From contig JAGVZJ010000024.1 in assembly GCA_018302725.1 (NCBI GenBank), positions 1 to 31,069 on the forward strand: 31,069 nucleotides of DNA. Reading direction: 5' to 3'. The notes beneath the pieces were generated by a model. The model was not told where the DNA came from, did no database searches, and saw only the letters and a program-made list of their open reading frames with translations. Both the position numbers and the translations under genes were made by a program. Source of the DNA: Candidatus Woesearchaeota archaeon. Its GTDB lineage: Archaea > Nanobdellota > Nanobdellia > SCGC-AAA011-G17 > GW2011-AR20. Below, in pieces: positions 6,203 to 14,207 of the stretch. How positions within the stretch are numbered: the stretch's first letter is position 1; each line of letters starts with the position of its first letter.

Positions 6203-8048
6203 AATTTTAGGTATAGATTTAGGAACTTCAAATTCAGCAGCTTCTGTTTTACAGGGAGGAAGACCTGTAATAGTTCCAAGTGCAGAGGGTGCTTCATTAT
6301 ATGGGAAGGCATTTCCTTCAGTAGTTGCATTTACAAGAGATGGGGAAATCTTTATTGGTGAGCCAGCAAGAAGACAGGCAGTAAGCAATCCTGAAGGGAC
6401 TGTAATGGCAGCCAAGAGAAAAATGGGGAAAAATTTCAAGTATGAAATCTATGGTAAAAAATATACTCCACAACAAATTTCGGCGTTTATCTTACAGAAG
6501 ATAAAGAAAGATGCAGAATCATTTTTAGGAGAGAAAGTTGAGAAAGCAGTCATTACTGTTCCAGCTTATTTTGATGATGATCAGAGACAGGCTACTAAAG
6601 ATGCAGGGACTATTGCAGGATTGGAAGTGGTGAGAATTGTAAACGAGCCTACTGCAGCGTCATTAGCTTATGGATTGGATAAAAAAGAAATGGATTCTAA
6701 AATACTGGTATTTGACCTTGGAGGAGGTACGTTGGATGTTACAATTATGGAGTTTGGAGACGGAATTTTTGAGGTCAAATCCACTTCAGGAGATACTAGT
6801 TTAGGTGGAACTGACATGGATGAAGCAGTAATGAATTTCATAATCAAAGAATTTGAAAAAACAAGCGGCGTGGATTTAAGCGATGATGCTACTGCTCTGC
6901 AAAGAGTGAGAGAAGCTGCGGAGAAGGCAAAGATAGAGCTTTCTACAACTATAGAGACTGATATTAATCTGCCTTTCATAACTGCAACCGATAAAGGACC
7001 AAAGCATCTTAACTTAAAATTAACAAGAAGCCAATTGGAAAAATTAGTTGATCCGATTGTTCAGAAATGCAAAAAACCTGTTGAGCAGGCTCTGAAGGAT
7101 GCTAAGCTAACTAAAGAAGGTGTTAACAAAGTGATATTAGTTGGCGGTCCAACAAGAATGCCAATTGTAAGGAATTTCATTGAAAAGTTGGCAGGAAAGA
7201 AAGCCGAAGGCGGAGTTGATCCTATGGAATGTGTTGCAATGGGCGCAGCAATTCAGGGAGGAGTTTTATCTGGAGATGTTAAAGATGTGTTATTGTTGGA
7301 TGTAACACCATTAACATTAGGAATTGAAACTTTAGGAGGAATAAGAACACCATTAATTACAAGGAATACGACAATTCCGACAAAGAAAACACAAGTGTTT
7401 TCCACTGCAGCAGACAATCAACCTGGTGTGGAGATTAATGTTTTGCAGGGAGAGAGGGAAATGGCTATTGATAATAAAGCTCTTGGAAGATTCCTATTAG
7501 ACGGAATTCCACCTGCACCGAGAGGGATTCCGCAGATAGAGGTTACATTTGACATAGATGCAAATGGAATACTAAATGTTAGTGCCAAAGATTTAGGAAC
7601 AAAGAAAGAACAGAGTATAAAGATTACAGCAAGCCAGAAACTGAATGAAGAAGAAGTAGAAAGAATGAGAAAAGAAGCAGAGGAATATTCAGAACAAGAT
7701 AAGAAGAGAAAGGAGCTAGTAGACATAAAGAACCAAGCAGATTCTGTTGTGTATTCTACTGAAAAAATGCTTGCAGATTATGGAGACAAAGTAGACAAGG
7801 AAACAAAAGAGAAGATACAAAAAGAGATTAATGAAATCAAGGAAGCGATGAAAGAAGATGATGCTTCCAAGATAAAAAGCAAGCTTGATGAAGCAAACAA
7901 AGTGATACAGGAAATTGGCATGAAGATGTACCAGGAAGCAGCAAAGAAAACAGAGGATAAGGAAGACATTCCAAAAGGAAATGAAGATGATAAGACAATT
8001 GATGCGGAAATATTGGATGAGGAGGACACCTCCAAAAATACAAACTGA
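6195..8048 (+). CDS. dnaK: Molecular chaperone DnaK (Hsp70)
   Basis: DnaK is an ATP-dependent chaperone for unfolded polypeptides. The 617-residue product shows GIDLGTSNS at the N-terminus, AVITVPAYFDDDQRQAT, NEPTAASLAYGLDKK, the DLGGGTLDVTIM phosphate loop and LVGGPTRMPIVRNFIE. These are followed by the linker DVLLLDVTPLTLGIET, the substrate-binding beta domain and a charged helical lid. The first quadrant lacks the ~24-residue insertion of proteobacterial DnaK (AAKRKMGKNFKYEIYGKKY), matching the Gram-positive/archaeal type. The C-terminus is acidic without an EEVD motif. Archaeal dnaK is generally regarded as bacterial in origin. It ends with TGA. Confidence 0.97.
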   Translation: MSKILGIDLGTSNSAASVLQGGRPVIVPSAEGASLYGKAFPSVVAFTRDGEIFIGEPARRQAVSNPEGTVMAAKRKMGKNFKYEIYGKKYTPQQISAFILQKIKKDAESFLGEKVEKAVITVPAYFDDDQRQATKDAGTIAGLEVVRIVNEPTAASLAYGLDKKEMDSKILVFDLGGGTLDVTIMEFGDGIFEVKSTSGDTSLGGTDMDEAVMNFIIKEFEKTSGVDLSDDATALQRVREAAEKAKIELSTTIETDINLPFITATDKGPKHLNLKLTRSQLEKLVDPIVQKCKKPVEQALKDAKLTKEGVNKVILVGGPTRMPIVRNFIEKLAGKKAEGGVDPMECVAMGAAIQGGVLSGDVKDVLLLDVTPLTLGIETLGGIRTPLITRNTTIPTKKTQVFSTAADNQPGVEINVLQGEREMAIDNKALGRFLLDGIPPAPRGIPQIEVTFDIDANGILNVSAKDLGTKKEQSIKITASQKLNEEEVERMRKEAEEYSEQDKKRKELVDIKNQADSVVYSTEKMLADYGDKVDKETKEKIQKEINEIKEAMKEDDASKIKSKLDEANKVIQEIGMKMYQEAAKKTEDKEDIPKGNEDDKTIDAEILDEEDTSKNTN

Positions 8049-8496
8049 GGTTCTTTTCTATGGGGACCGTCATATTTCAAGAATAGATGACAGAGGGAGA
8101 ATTTATGTTCCTGTATCAATAGTTAGGGGTAGAACTCTGGGAAGAGAGGAAAGAGGCTTCCTTGAAAGTGATTTATTGTATTTTAGAAGAGAAGACTATG
8201 GAGTATATGTAACTCTTTTAACTCCAGACATGGAGGAATTCTATGTCCGCTTACCTTATAATGATTCATGGAGATCTATATTTTTTGAAGGCAATTTTGC
8301 TATTTTAAAAAAAATAGGCACAAACGGAAGGCATGGTGAGAGAATTACTCTTGATATTAGATTAGCTGGAATAGACGTAAGGATAGAACCTAATGGGGAT
8401 TATTTTAAAGTATTATTGTACCCTAGTGATTTAAGAAGGTTAAACTGGGGAAGCTTCTTATTTACCAGAAATAACATAAAAGAGAGACTAGAATGA
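8017..8496 (+). CDS. Hypothetical protein between dnaK and dnaJ, with AbrB/MraZ-like segment
   Basis: About 159 residues are read in a second frame from the dnaK tail. The ATG at 8017 was chosen as the last in-frame ATG before conserved-looking sequence; it overlaps dnaK by 32 nt, and upstream ATGs at 7981 and 8002 are possible. The segment ISRIDDRGRIYVPVSI resembles the strand-loop of SpoVT-AbrB/MraZ DNA-binding domains. The remainder is predicted to be beta-rich (YGVYVTLLTPDMEEFYVRL; FKVLLYPSDLRRLNWG). The family is not recognised. Its stop overlaps the dnaJ start as ATGA, placing it firmly in the operon. It could be a local regulator or a cochaperone. Confidence 0.65.
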   Translation: MRRTPPKIQTEVLFYGDRHISRIDDRGRIYVPVSIVRGRTLGREERGFLESDLLYFRREDYGVYVTLLTPDMEEFYVRLPYNDSWRSIFFEGNFAILKKIGTNGRHGERITLDIRLAGIDVRIEPNGDYFKVLLYPSDLRRLNWGSFLFTRNNIKERLE

Positions 8497-9599
8497 CAAA
8501 AAGAGACTATTATGAAATTTTGGGAATAAGTAAAACATCTAGCAAGGAAGAAATTAAAAAAGCTTACAAGAAATTAGCATTGCAGTATCATCCTGACAAG
8601 GGAGGAGATGCTGAAAAATTCAAGGAACTTTCTGAAGCTTATGCTGTTTTAACAGATGATGTAAAAAGACAGCAATATGATCAGTTTGGCCATGCTGGAT
8701 TTGACCAGAGATACAGCCAGGAGGATATTTTCAGAAATGTAAACTTTGATGATATCTTCAGTGAGATTTTTGGAGGAAGGTCAGGTGGCATCTTTGATAT
8801 GTTTTTTGGAGGAGGAGGACATAGAGAAAGAAGAGGGAATGATTTAAGGTATGATTTAGAAATCAGTTTTGAAGAAGCTGCGTTTGGGACTGAGAAAAAA
8901 ATTAGGATTCCAAGGCTAATTGAATGCGATGAATGTGAAGGGACTGGAGCAGAACATAAAGAGACAACAACTTGTAGTAAGTGTAATGGAACTGGTGAGA
9001 TAAGGAAAACAACTAGAACTCCTTTTGGAATGTTTTCGCAAGTTAGCACATGCAGGGAATGCGAGGGGACAGGAGAAGTTGCCAAATCAAGATGTAAAAC
9101 TTGCAGAGGTTCAGGGTTAAGAGAAGATAATATGGATGTTAATATTAAAATTCCTTCTGGTGTTGAAAATGGCAATAGATTGAGAATTAGGGGTAAGGGA
9201 GAAGCAATCAAAAATGGAGCTCCTGGTGATTTATACATATTCTTAACTGTAAAACCCCATGACATATTTGAGAGAGAGGGAAATGATATACACTTAAACA
9301 TTCCAATAAGCTTTAGCCAGGCTGCTCTTGGAGATGAAGTTAATGTTCCAACTTTGGATGGCAGGACTAAAATTAAAATTCCTTCAGGAACACAGGGTGG
9401 AACAGTGTTCAGGCTCATAGAAAAAGGAATTAAAAATACTTATGAAAAAGGAGACCTGTATATACACATAATCGTCAAAACTCCGACTAAGTTGAATTCT
9501 AACCAAAAATTTTTTTTTAAGGAGTTAGCAAAAGAAAATAAAGAAAAATTAAAAATTGAAAAAGGCTTTTTTGAAAAGATTAAAGATATAGGGTTTTAG
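8493..9599 (+). CDS. dnaJ: Co-chaperone DnaJ (type I Hsp40)
   Basis: DnaJ stimulates DnaK ATP hydrolysis and delivers substrates. The 368-residue product has a J domain with the HPD motif (H33-P34-D35) and a Gly/Phe-rich linker with FGGRSGG and FFGGGG. A zinc domain with four CxxCxGxG repeats follows (CDECEGTG, CSKCNGTG, CRECEGTG, CKTCRGSG; about 145-205), then the two C-terminal substrate-binding beta domains. Domain order and length are normal for full type I DnaJ. It is the last gene of the operon, and its stop codon overlaps the tail of the convergent microprotein gene by 4 bases. Confidence 0.97.
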   Translation: MTKRDYYEILGISKTSSKEEIKKAYKKLALQYHPDKGGDAEKFKELSEAYAVLTDDVKRQQYDQFGHAGFDQRYSQEDIFRNVNFDDIFSEIFGGRSGGIFDMFFGGGGHRERRGNDLRYDLEISFEEAAFGTEKKIRIPRLIECDECEGTGAEHKETTTCSKCNGTGEIRKTTRTPFGMFSQVSTCRECEGTGEVAKSRCKTCRGSGLREDNMDVNIKIPSGVENGNRLRIRGKGEAIKNGAPGDLYIFLTVKPHDIFEREGNDIHLNIPISFSQAALGDEVNVPTLDGRTKIKIPSGTQGGTVFRLIEKGIKNTYEKGDLYIHIIVKTPTKLNSNQKFFFKELAKENKEKLKIEKGFFEKIKDIGF

Positions 9600-9742
9600 T
9601 CTTCTTCATAACCTTCCATGAATCCTGCTTCCCAGTCACTGATTTCATCATCCTCCAATTGCGCTTCTCTTCCTTCATCGCTGTAAATGTCTTTTCCTTC
9701 TTCATCCAAAATTTCTTCTTCATAAGATTTTTTTCTTTTCAT
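9596..9742 (-). CDS. Acidic microprotein, copy 1 (48 aa)
   Basis: A minus-strand reading frame encodes a 48-residue, strongly acidic protein. Its N-terminus is basic (MKRKKSYEEE), and it has the core GREAQLEDDEISDWE and a C-terminal FMEGYEED. It is paralogous to the 47-residue product at 9841-9984; the core is conserved with mostly third-position differences, which indicates coding selection. AATATATATT at 9764-9773 is centred 26 bp upstream of the ATG, suggesting a leaderless transcript. No family is recognised. The Trp and Gly-Tyr residues in the acidic core may form a short binding motif. Confidence 0.75.
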   Translation of the reverse strand: MKRKKSYEEEILDEEGKDIYSDEGREAQLEDDEISDWEAGFMEGYEED

Positions 9743-9763
9743 CTGTTTTTTTCTTTTATGTAC

Positions 9764-9773
9764 AATATATATT
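9764..9773 (-). promoter_or_regulatory. TATA box of microprotein copy 1
   Basis: AATATATATT on the minus strand is centred about 26 bp upstream of the ATG at 9742, with no ribosome binding site between. This geometry is that of an archaeal leaderless promoter. The spacer 9743-9840 between the two copies shows no other feature beyond AT-rich sequence. Confidence 0.5.
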
Positions 9774-9840
9774 CTTAATCCATATATAATATATAGAGTA
9801 TATGCATAGATTTATCTGTCAGAAATGGATGCTTTTTTCA

Positions 9841-9984
9841 TTAGACGCTTTCGTATCCTTCCATAAATGCTTCTTCCCAGTCACTGATTTCATCGTCCTC
9901 CAATTGTGCTTCCCTTCCTTCATCAGTGTAGATGTCTTCTTCTAGGTCTTCAAGAAGTTCTTTTTTTCTTTGTATTTGTATCAT
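9841..9984 (-). CDS. Acidic microprotein, copy 2 (47 aa)
   Basis: This is a second minus-strand 47-residue acidic protein, paralogous to the one at 9596-9742. Shared features are DIYxDEGREAQLEDDEISDWE followed by FMEGYE. The N-terminus differs (MIQIQRKKELLEDLEE) but keeps the basic-then-acidic order. The TATA-like run at 10001-10016 is centred about 24 bp upstream of its ATG and lies back-to-back with the promoter of the AbrB-PhoU gene. Both copies keep open frames and their own promoters, so a tandem duplication with retained function is likely. Function is unknown. Confidence 0.75.
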   Translation of the reverse strand: MIQIQRKKELLEDLEEDIYTDEGREAQLEDDEISDWEEAFMEGYESV

Positions 9985-10059
9985 CAAAAATTTAAGAAAC
10001 TTTTAAATATATATAAGTAGCCTATATATTTTATATTTAGTATATAACGGGGGGTTAGA
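9985..10059. promoter_or_regulatory. Divergent promoter: microprotein copy 2 and AbrB-PhoU gene
   Basis: A very AT-rich spacer. The minus-strand TATA element is TATATATTTAAAA (10001-10016). Plus-strand TATA candidates are TATATATTTTATATT (10022-10035) and TATATAAC (10041-10048). GGGGGG at 10049-10054, followed by TTAGA, lies directly before the TTG start codon at 10060. Confidence 0.5.
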
Positions 10060-11022
10060 TTGGGAGAGAATAATGAGGCTGATGTAAGAAAATTAATCAA
10101 ATTTGGCAGTTCTTCTTTTGTTATATCTCTGCCTTCTAGCTGGGTAAAAATACATGGTTTAAAAAAAGGGGATAATCTTTATCTTAATGAGACCGATGGT
10201 AGAGACTTAATTCTTACCGCTTCAAAAGATAAAAAAGTAAGAGAGATTAAAAAGGCTGTAATAAATGTCAATAACAAACTCCTTGACCGGATAAAAAGAG
10301 AAATAATCTCTGTTTATATCTCTGGCTGTACCCATTTTGTGTTGGAAGGGGATCTTAAGGGTTATACTGAAGAGATTGATAAGAGTCTGCATAATTTAAT
10401 GGGCTTGGAAGTTGTTGAACAAACTTCTGAAAGGACGATAGTCAAAGATTTTTTAGATATTGAGGAAGTTTCTGTTGATGATATATTCAGAAGAATGGAT
10501 TTAATAGTAAGGTCTATGATAACTGATTCTAAAAATTGTTTTAACAACCAGTTTTACAGGCAAATTAACCACAGGGACATTACGGTAAACAAACTAAGAT
10601 TTTTAATGCTAAGAATACTAAATGAATCCCTGCATAACCCGAGAGTGATGGGGGCTATCCAAAAATCTGGAATGACTGTTTATGATGCTTGGCTTTTATT
10701 AATAAACCTGGAAGATATTGCAGATGCTTCTAGGAGAATTGCACGTCTCCTCAAGGAGAAAAGATTCAGCCCACTTGAATTGAAAGAGATAAATGAAGTC
10801 TATAACAAAATTGAGACTTCTTACCTCCAGGCAATAAAAGCATTTTATAAGAAAGATAAGGATGTTGCCCATAAAGTTGCCGATAACAAGTTTATGATCG
10901 TTGAGAAGTGTGACAATCTTTTTAAGAAAACAAAGAACAAGTGGATGGTGTCTATTCTTGAGAAATTTAAAGGAATGGAAAGTTATGTTAGAAACATAGC
11001 AAGGATAGTTATTAACCAGTAA
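10060..11022 (+). CDS. AbrB-domain/PhoU-like regulatory protein
   Basis: The 320-residue product begins with a SpoVT-AbrB swapped-hairpin DNA-binding domain (residues about 8-50: IKFGSSSFVISLPSSWVK, then GLKKGDNLYL). An alpha-helical PhoU-like region follows from about 120 to the end. This fusion is common in archaea and is usually annotated as a phosphate-uptake-type regulator; the ligand is not proven here. The start codon is TTG, preceded by GGGGGG and a short spacer; there is no upstream ATG in frame. It is divergent from the microprotein pair. No phosphate transporter genes are nearby, so a role in phosphate control is uncertain. Confidence 0.85.
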   Translation: MGENNEADVRKLIKFGSSSFVISLPSSWVKIHGLKKGDNLYLNETDGRDLILTASKDKKVREIKKAVINVNNKLLDRIKREIISVYISGCTHFVLEGDLKGYTEEIDKSLHNLMGLEVVEQTSERTIVKDFLDIEEVSVDDIFRRMDLIVRSMITDSKNCFNNQFYRQINHRDITVNKLRFLMLRILNESLHNPRVMGAIQKSGMTVYDAWLLLINLEDIADASRRIARLLKEKRFSPLELKEINEVYNKIETSYLQAIKAFYKKDKDVAHKVADNKFMIVEKCDNLFKKTKNKWMVSILEKFKGMESYVRNIARIVINQ

Positions 11023-11029
11023 TTGCCGG

Positions 11030-11055
11030 ATAATAAGCCTTAAATAACTTATTAT
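11030..11055. promoter_or_regulatory. Inverted repeat flanking the TATA box of the kinase-like gene
   Basis: Perfect 8-bp arms ATAATAAG (11030-11037) and CTTATTAT (11048-11055) flank CCTTAAATAA. The TTAAATAA inside is centred about 24 bp upstream of the ATG at 11068, as expected for a TATA box of a leaderless gene. It could be an operator for a TATA-blocking repressor or a terminator hairpin of the upstream gene; the absence of a trailing T-run argues against the latter. Confidence 0.5.
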
Positions 11056-11067
11056 TCTGTTACTTTT

Positions 11068-12405
11068 ATGTCAGTTCGACAAGTCCCTATTGAATTGAGC
11101 ACTTATCTTCATAGTAGACTTCCGACTATTCTTGGGAGTTATTTTTCTAGGACTGTTGAAGTAAAGAATTATGAAGTGAGAGTGCCTCCTCAAACAAGCT
11201 TTAGCAGTAGTTTGTTCCAAATTGGGGTTGACTTTGTTTCTTCTGGTAGAGAAGGGCATATTGAGCTGTTCCTGAAACAACCAAGATACAGACGAGATGG
11301 AAGGGCAGCAGGGTTTGATGGGATGAAGGACAAAAGGGCAGACATGGTTAGTTATGAAGCATCAAGACTTACACATTCTAGGAATCTTGGATGTAACACT
11401 CCTAAGTTGGTAGCAAGAGATGGAGACAGAATTTTTATGGAGTTTATAGAAGGAGATAAACTTCAAACTCTTCTTTACAGAAGTGTAGACACCCCAGAAG
11501 ATCAAATGTTATTATTATCTGGTGTAATGGCACAATTGGCGGATACTCATAATAGATGGAAATCTAGTTTTACTCTTTTTGGGGATTATCTAACTGTCAG
11601 ATCAAGAGAATATGGAAGGAGATTTGCTACAGCTTTAAGCAAGGTTATTGGGGGTGAACTACCTTCATCTGAAAGAAGAGCCATTTTAGACGTGTTTGAT
11701 AGAAGGGGACTATCTGAAGTAATAAATGAGTATGATGAAGGTTTAATTCATGGGGATCTTCACCCTGGGCAGGTTATTATTACAAAGAAGGGGGAAGTAT
11801 ATTTTGTTGATCTTGGAAGATTTAGTCAAGGTCCAGTATTGTTTGATTTAGCTTCTGTTTTAACTTCTCCTTTAGCGAACCTTGGTAGAAGCCATAAATC
11901 TCTTGTTGCTAAACAGTATAGAGAAGAGAGGGAATTAAAAAAAGGAGACTTGACATTTAGGGATTCTCTTCATGCAACAACCCTTCTTTGTAGTCTTATT
12001 GCAGCTTCACACACATCTTCTTTGGTGCATAATGAGAGAACAGTTCATATTTTCCAAGCTTACAAAGAGGAGTTTCCAGAATCTGCACAGTTAATTCAAG
12101 TTTTCCCAGATTGGTATATTTGGAATGCGTTAAATGAGGTGGACTATCTTGTAAAAGAGGGGATTGGATCGGGGGGAGTAAGCACTCTTAGGGATATTTT
12201 AAGAAAACATTTTGGAGATAAAGCTGTTAACCCCTTGGTTGGGCTTGTAGATATTGAGCTAAGACAGAATACCAATGATCATAATGGTTATATGAAGGGT
12301 ATTACTTTAGGTAATTCTGGCAGTAATGGTCTTGAGGGGGGAGGGGATAGCGTAGCCATATTAGACCCCAAAACCACAAATAGAGCTTTTACTACTTCTA
12401 GATAG
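11068..12405 (+). CDS. APH-fold kinase-like protein, 445 aa
   Basis: The product has the signature of aminoglycoside phosphotransferase/choline-kinase-like enzymes. The catalytic loop is IHGDLHPGQVI (H228, D230, Q235), the metal-binding VDLG is at D248, and LFDLASVLTSP follows it. The N-lobe has LFLKQPRYRR and VSYEASRL, which may supply the ATP-binding Lys and Glu. Canonical family members have Asn at the end of the catalytic loop; Gln occurs there in maltokinase-like members. Residues after about 300 form a helical extension of unknown role. The substrate cannot be told from sequence. It probably phosphorylates a small molecule, although a protein-kinase role is possible. Confidence 0.75.
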   Translation: MSVRQVPIELSTYLHSRLPTILGSYFSRTVEVKNYEVRVPPQTSFSSSLFQIGVDFVSSGREGHIELFLKQPRYRRDGRAAGFDGMKDKRADMVSYEASRLTHSRNLGCNTPKLVARDGDRIFMEFIEGDKLQTLLYRSVDTPEDQMLLLSGVMAQLADTHNRWKSSFTLFGDYLTVRSREYGRRFATALSKVIGGELPSSERRAILDVFDRRGLSEVINEYDEGLIHGDLHPGQVIITKKGEVYFVDLGRFSQGPVLFDLASVLTSPLANLGRSHKSLVAKQYREERELKKGDLTFRDSLHATTLLCSLIAASHTSSLVHNERTVHIFQAYKEEFPESAQLIQVFPDWYIWNALNEVDYLVKEGIGSGGVSTLRDILRKHFGDKAVNPLVGLVDIELRQNTNDHNGYMKGITLGNSGSNGLEGGGDSVAILDPKTTNRAFTTSR

Positions 12406-12484
12406 TTAAAATAATCACCTTTAAATAGCTTAAATTCTATGTATTTATAGAGGAATACTTAAAAACAACGAAAGATGGGAGTCT

Positions 12485-14206
12485 ATGAAAATGGCACAAA
12501 CAAGAGCTCTAATCTGCTTATTAACGGGACATGTGGATCATGGAAAGTCCCAGATAATCGAGACTATATCAAAAAGAAAGATTATAGCAAAAGAAGCAGG
12601 AAGGATTACCCAGAAGATAAGCGCTGTGAAAACAGATATTAAAGACATTTCTTCTTTGATGGGGGGGTTATTAAGCAATTTTAAGTCAAAAATCAAAATT
12701 CCTGGTTTTTTATTCATTGACAGCCCGGGTCATGCTGCTTTTACAAATTTAAGAAAAAGGGGGGGAAGTCTAGCTGATATTGCAATATTGGTTGTAGATG
12801 CTAATGAAGGGATCCTTGAACAGACAAAAGAAGCTGTTGAAATTCTGAAGCAATATAAAACACCATTTATTATTGCTTTAAACAAGATTGATTTAATCAG
12901 CGGATGGAGATCCAATAAAGAAAAGGGAATTCTTGATAACATAAACTCTCAAGGAGAGAATGTGAGGAATAAGCTTGATATTAAACTTTATGAAGTTGTT
13001 GGAAAGGTTCATGAGTTAGGGTTTAATGCTGAGAGATTTGACAGAGTCAGTGATTATACAAAACAAGTCGCAATTGTCCCTATTTCTGCGAAAACAGGGG
13101 AGGGTTTGCAGGAGTTATTATTCGTTCTGATTGGGTTAGCTCAGAAATACTTGGAAAAAGAGCTGCAGGTGGAACTTAGCAGAGGGGGGAAGGGAGTAAT
13201 TTTAGAGGTGAGAGAGGATAAGGGGCTAGGTACAGTACTGGATGTTGTGTTGTATGACGGGAAAATAAGAGTAAATGATGATATTATAATCGGAGGATTA
13301 GAGGAGCCAATTGTCAGCAAGGTAAGGAATATGTTTGAAATGAGAAAACCCGTTGATAAGGTTGAGGCAGCTGCGAATGTTACACTAATTGCACCTAATC
13401 TTGAAAATGTTTATTCTGGAATGCCGCTGATGGTTGCGGAAAAGAGAGCTGATATTGAAAAAATAAAAAAAGAAATTCAGGAGCAAGTAGAAGAGGTTTT
13501 AATTGAAAGTAGCAATGAGGGGATTATTGCAAAAGCGGACAGCTTGGGAAGTTTGGAAGCTCTTATCGGCCTGTTAAAGGAAAGCAATATTCCTATTAAG
13601 AGAGCTGGAATCGGGGAGATTAATAAAAAAGATGTTGCAGAAGCAGAATCGCAAAAAGATGAGCTAAACAGAGTGATAGTTGGGTTTAATGTAAAGAATG
13701 TAAAAGAAGAAGTCAGTGTTATTACAAGTGATGTTATTTATGAGATTATTGAGAAATTAGAAAAATGGAGAGAGGGGAGAAAGAGGGAAGAAGAAACAAA
13801 AAAACTAAAGAAATTGCTAAGGCCTTGTAAGATTTATGTAATCCCAAATTTTGTTTTCAGACAAAGTAATCCTGCAGTTGTTGGCGTAGAAGTTTTAGGA
13901 GGAACTTTAAAATCAAATATGCATTTAATGAACGGAAATGGAAAAAGGGTCGCAGATGTTAAAAGCATTCAAGATGAAGGAAAAAATTTAGATGAAGCTG
14001 GGAAAGGCAAACAAGTGGCTATTTCTTTACCCGGGGTTATTGTAGGGAGACAGATTGTTGAGGGGCAGGTGCTGCTTTCAGATATAAACGAGCCTGAATT
14101 TAAAAAGTTGAAGGAGATGAAAAGCTTTTTAAACAGCGATGAAATCGGATTGTTAAAAGAGATAGCTGAATTGAAGAGAAAAGATAACCCTTTATGGGGA
14201 GTTTAA
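12485..14206 (+). CDS. infB: Translation initiation factor aIF5B (IF-2 homologue)
   Basis: A GTPase that promotes subunit joining and initiator-tRNA placement. The 573-residue product shows P-loop GHVDHGKS (15-22), DSPGH (G3), NKIDL (G4) and SAKTGEG (G5). Domain II, the helical linker (about 315-360), domain III and a C-terminal domain IV with beta-barrel features (IYVIPNFVFRQSNPAVVGVEV) follow. Length is slightly short but within the archaeal range. A TATA-like TACTTAAAAA (12456-12465) is centred 25 bp upstream. ATG at 12485 or the second Met two codons later could be the start. It lies 1 nt before S6e. Confidence 0.96.
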   Translation: MKMAQTRALICLLTGHVDHGKSQIIETISKRKIIAKEAGRITQKISAVKTDIKDISSLMGGLLSNFKSKIKIPGFLFIDSPGHAAFTNLRKRGGSLADIAILVVDANEGILEQTKEAVEILKQYKTPFIIALNKIDLISGWRSNKEKGILDNINSQGENVRNKLDIKLYEVVGKVHELGFNAERFDRVSDYTKQVAIVPISAKTGEGLQELLFVLIGLAQKYLEKELQVELSRGGKGVILEVREDKGLGTVLDVVLYDGKIRVNDDIIIGGLEEPIVSKVRNMFEMRKPVDKVEAAANVTLIAPNLENVYSGMPLMVAEKRADIEKIKKEIQEQVEEVLIESSNEGIIAKADSLGSLEALIGLLKESNIPIKRAGIGEINKKDVAEAESQKDELNRVIVGFNVKNVKEEVSVITSDVIYEIIEKLEKWREGRKREEETKKLKKLLRPCKIYVIPNFVFRQSNPAVVGVEVLGGTLKSNMHLMNGNGKRVADVKSIQDEGKNLDEAGKGKQVAISLPGVIVGRQIVEGQVLLSDINEPEFKKLKEMKSFLNSDEIGLLKEIAELKRKDNPLWGV

Positions 14207-14207
14207 G

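Noticed and set aside
8681..9418. Minus-strand frame of 245 aa inside dnaJ
   Set aside because: It lies entirely antisense to a clear DnaJ with all zinc repeats; Pro/Ser-rich product, no family pattern.
9600..9990. Direct repeat that might be a mobile element or CRISPR
   Set aside because: The repeat is explained by two paralogous coding frames; there are only two copies and no spacer regularity or terminal inverted repeats.
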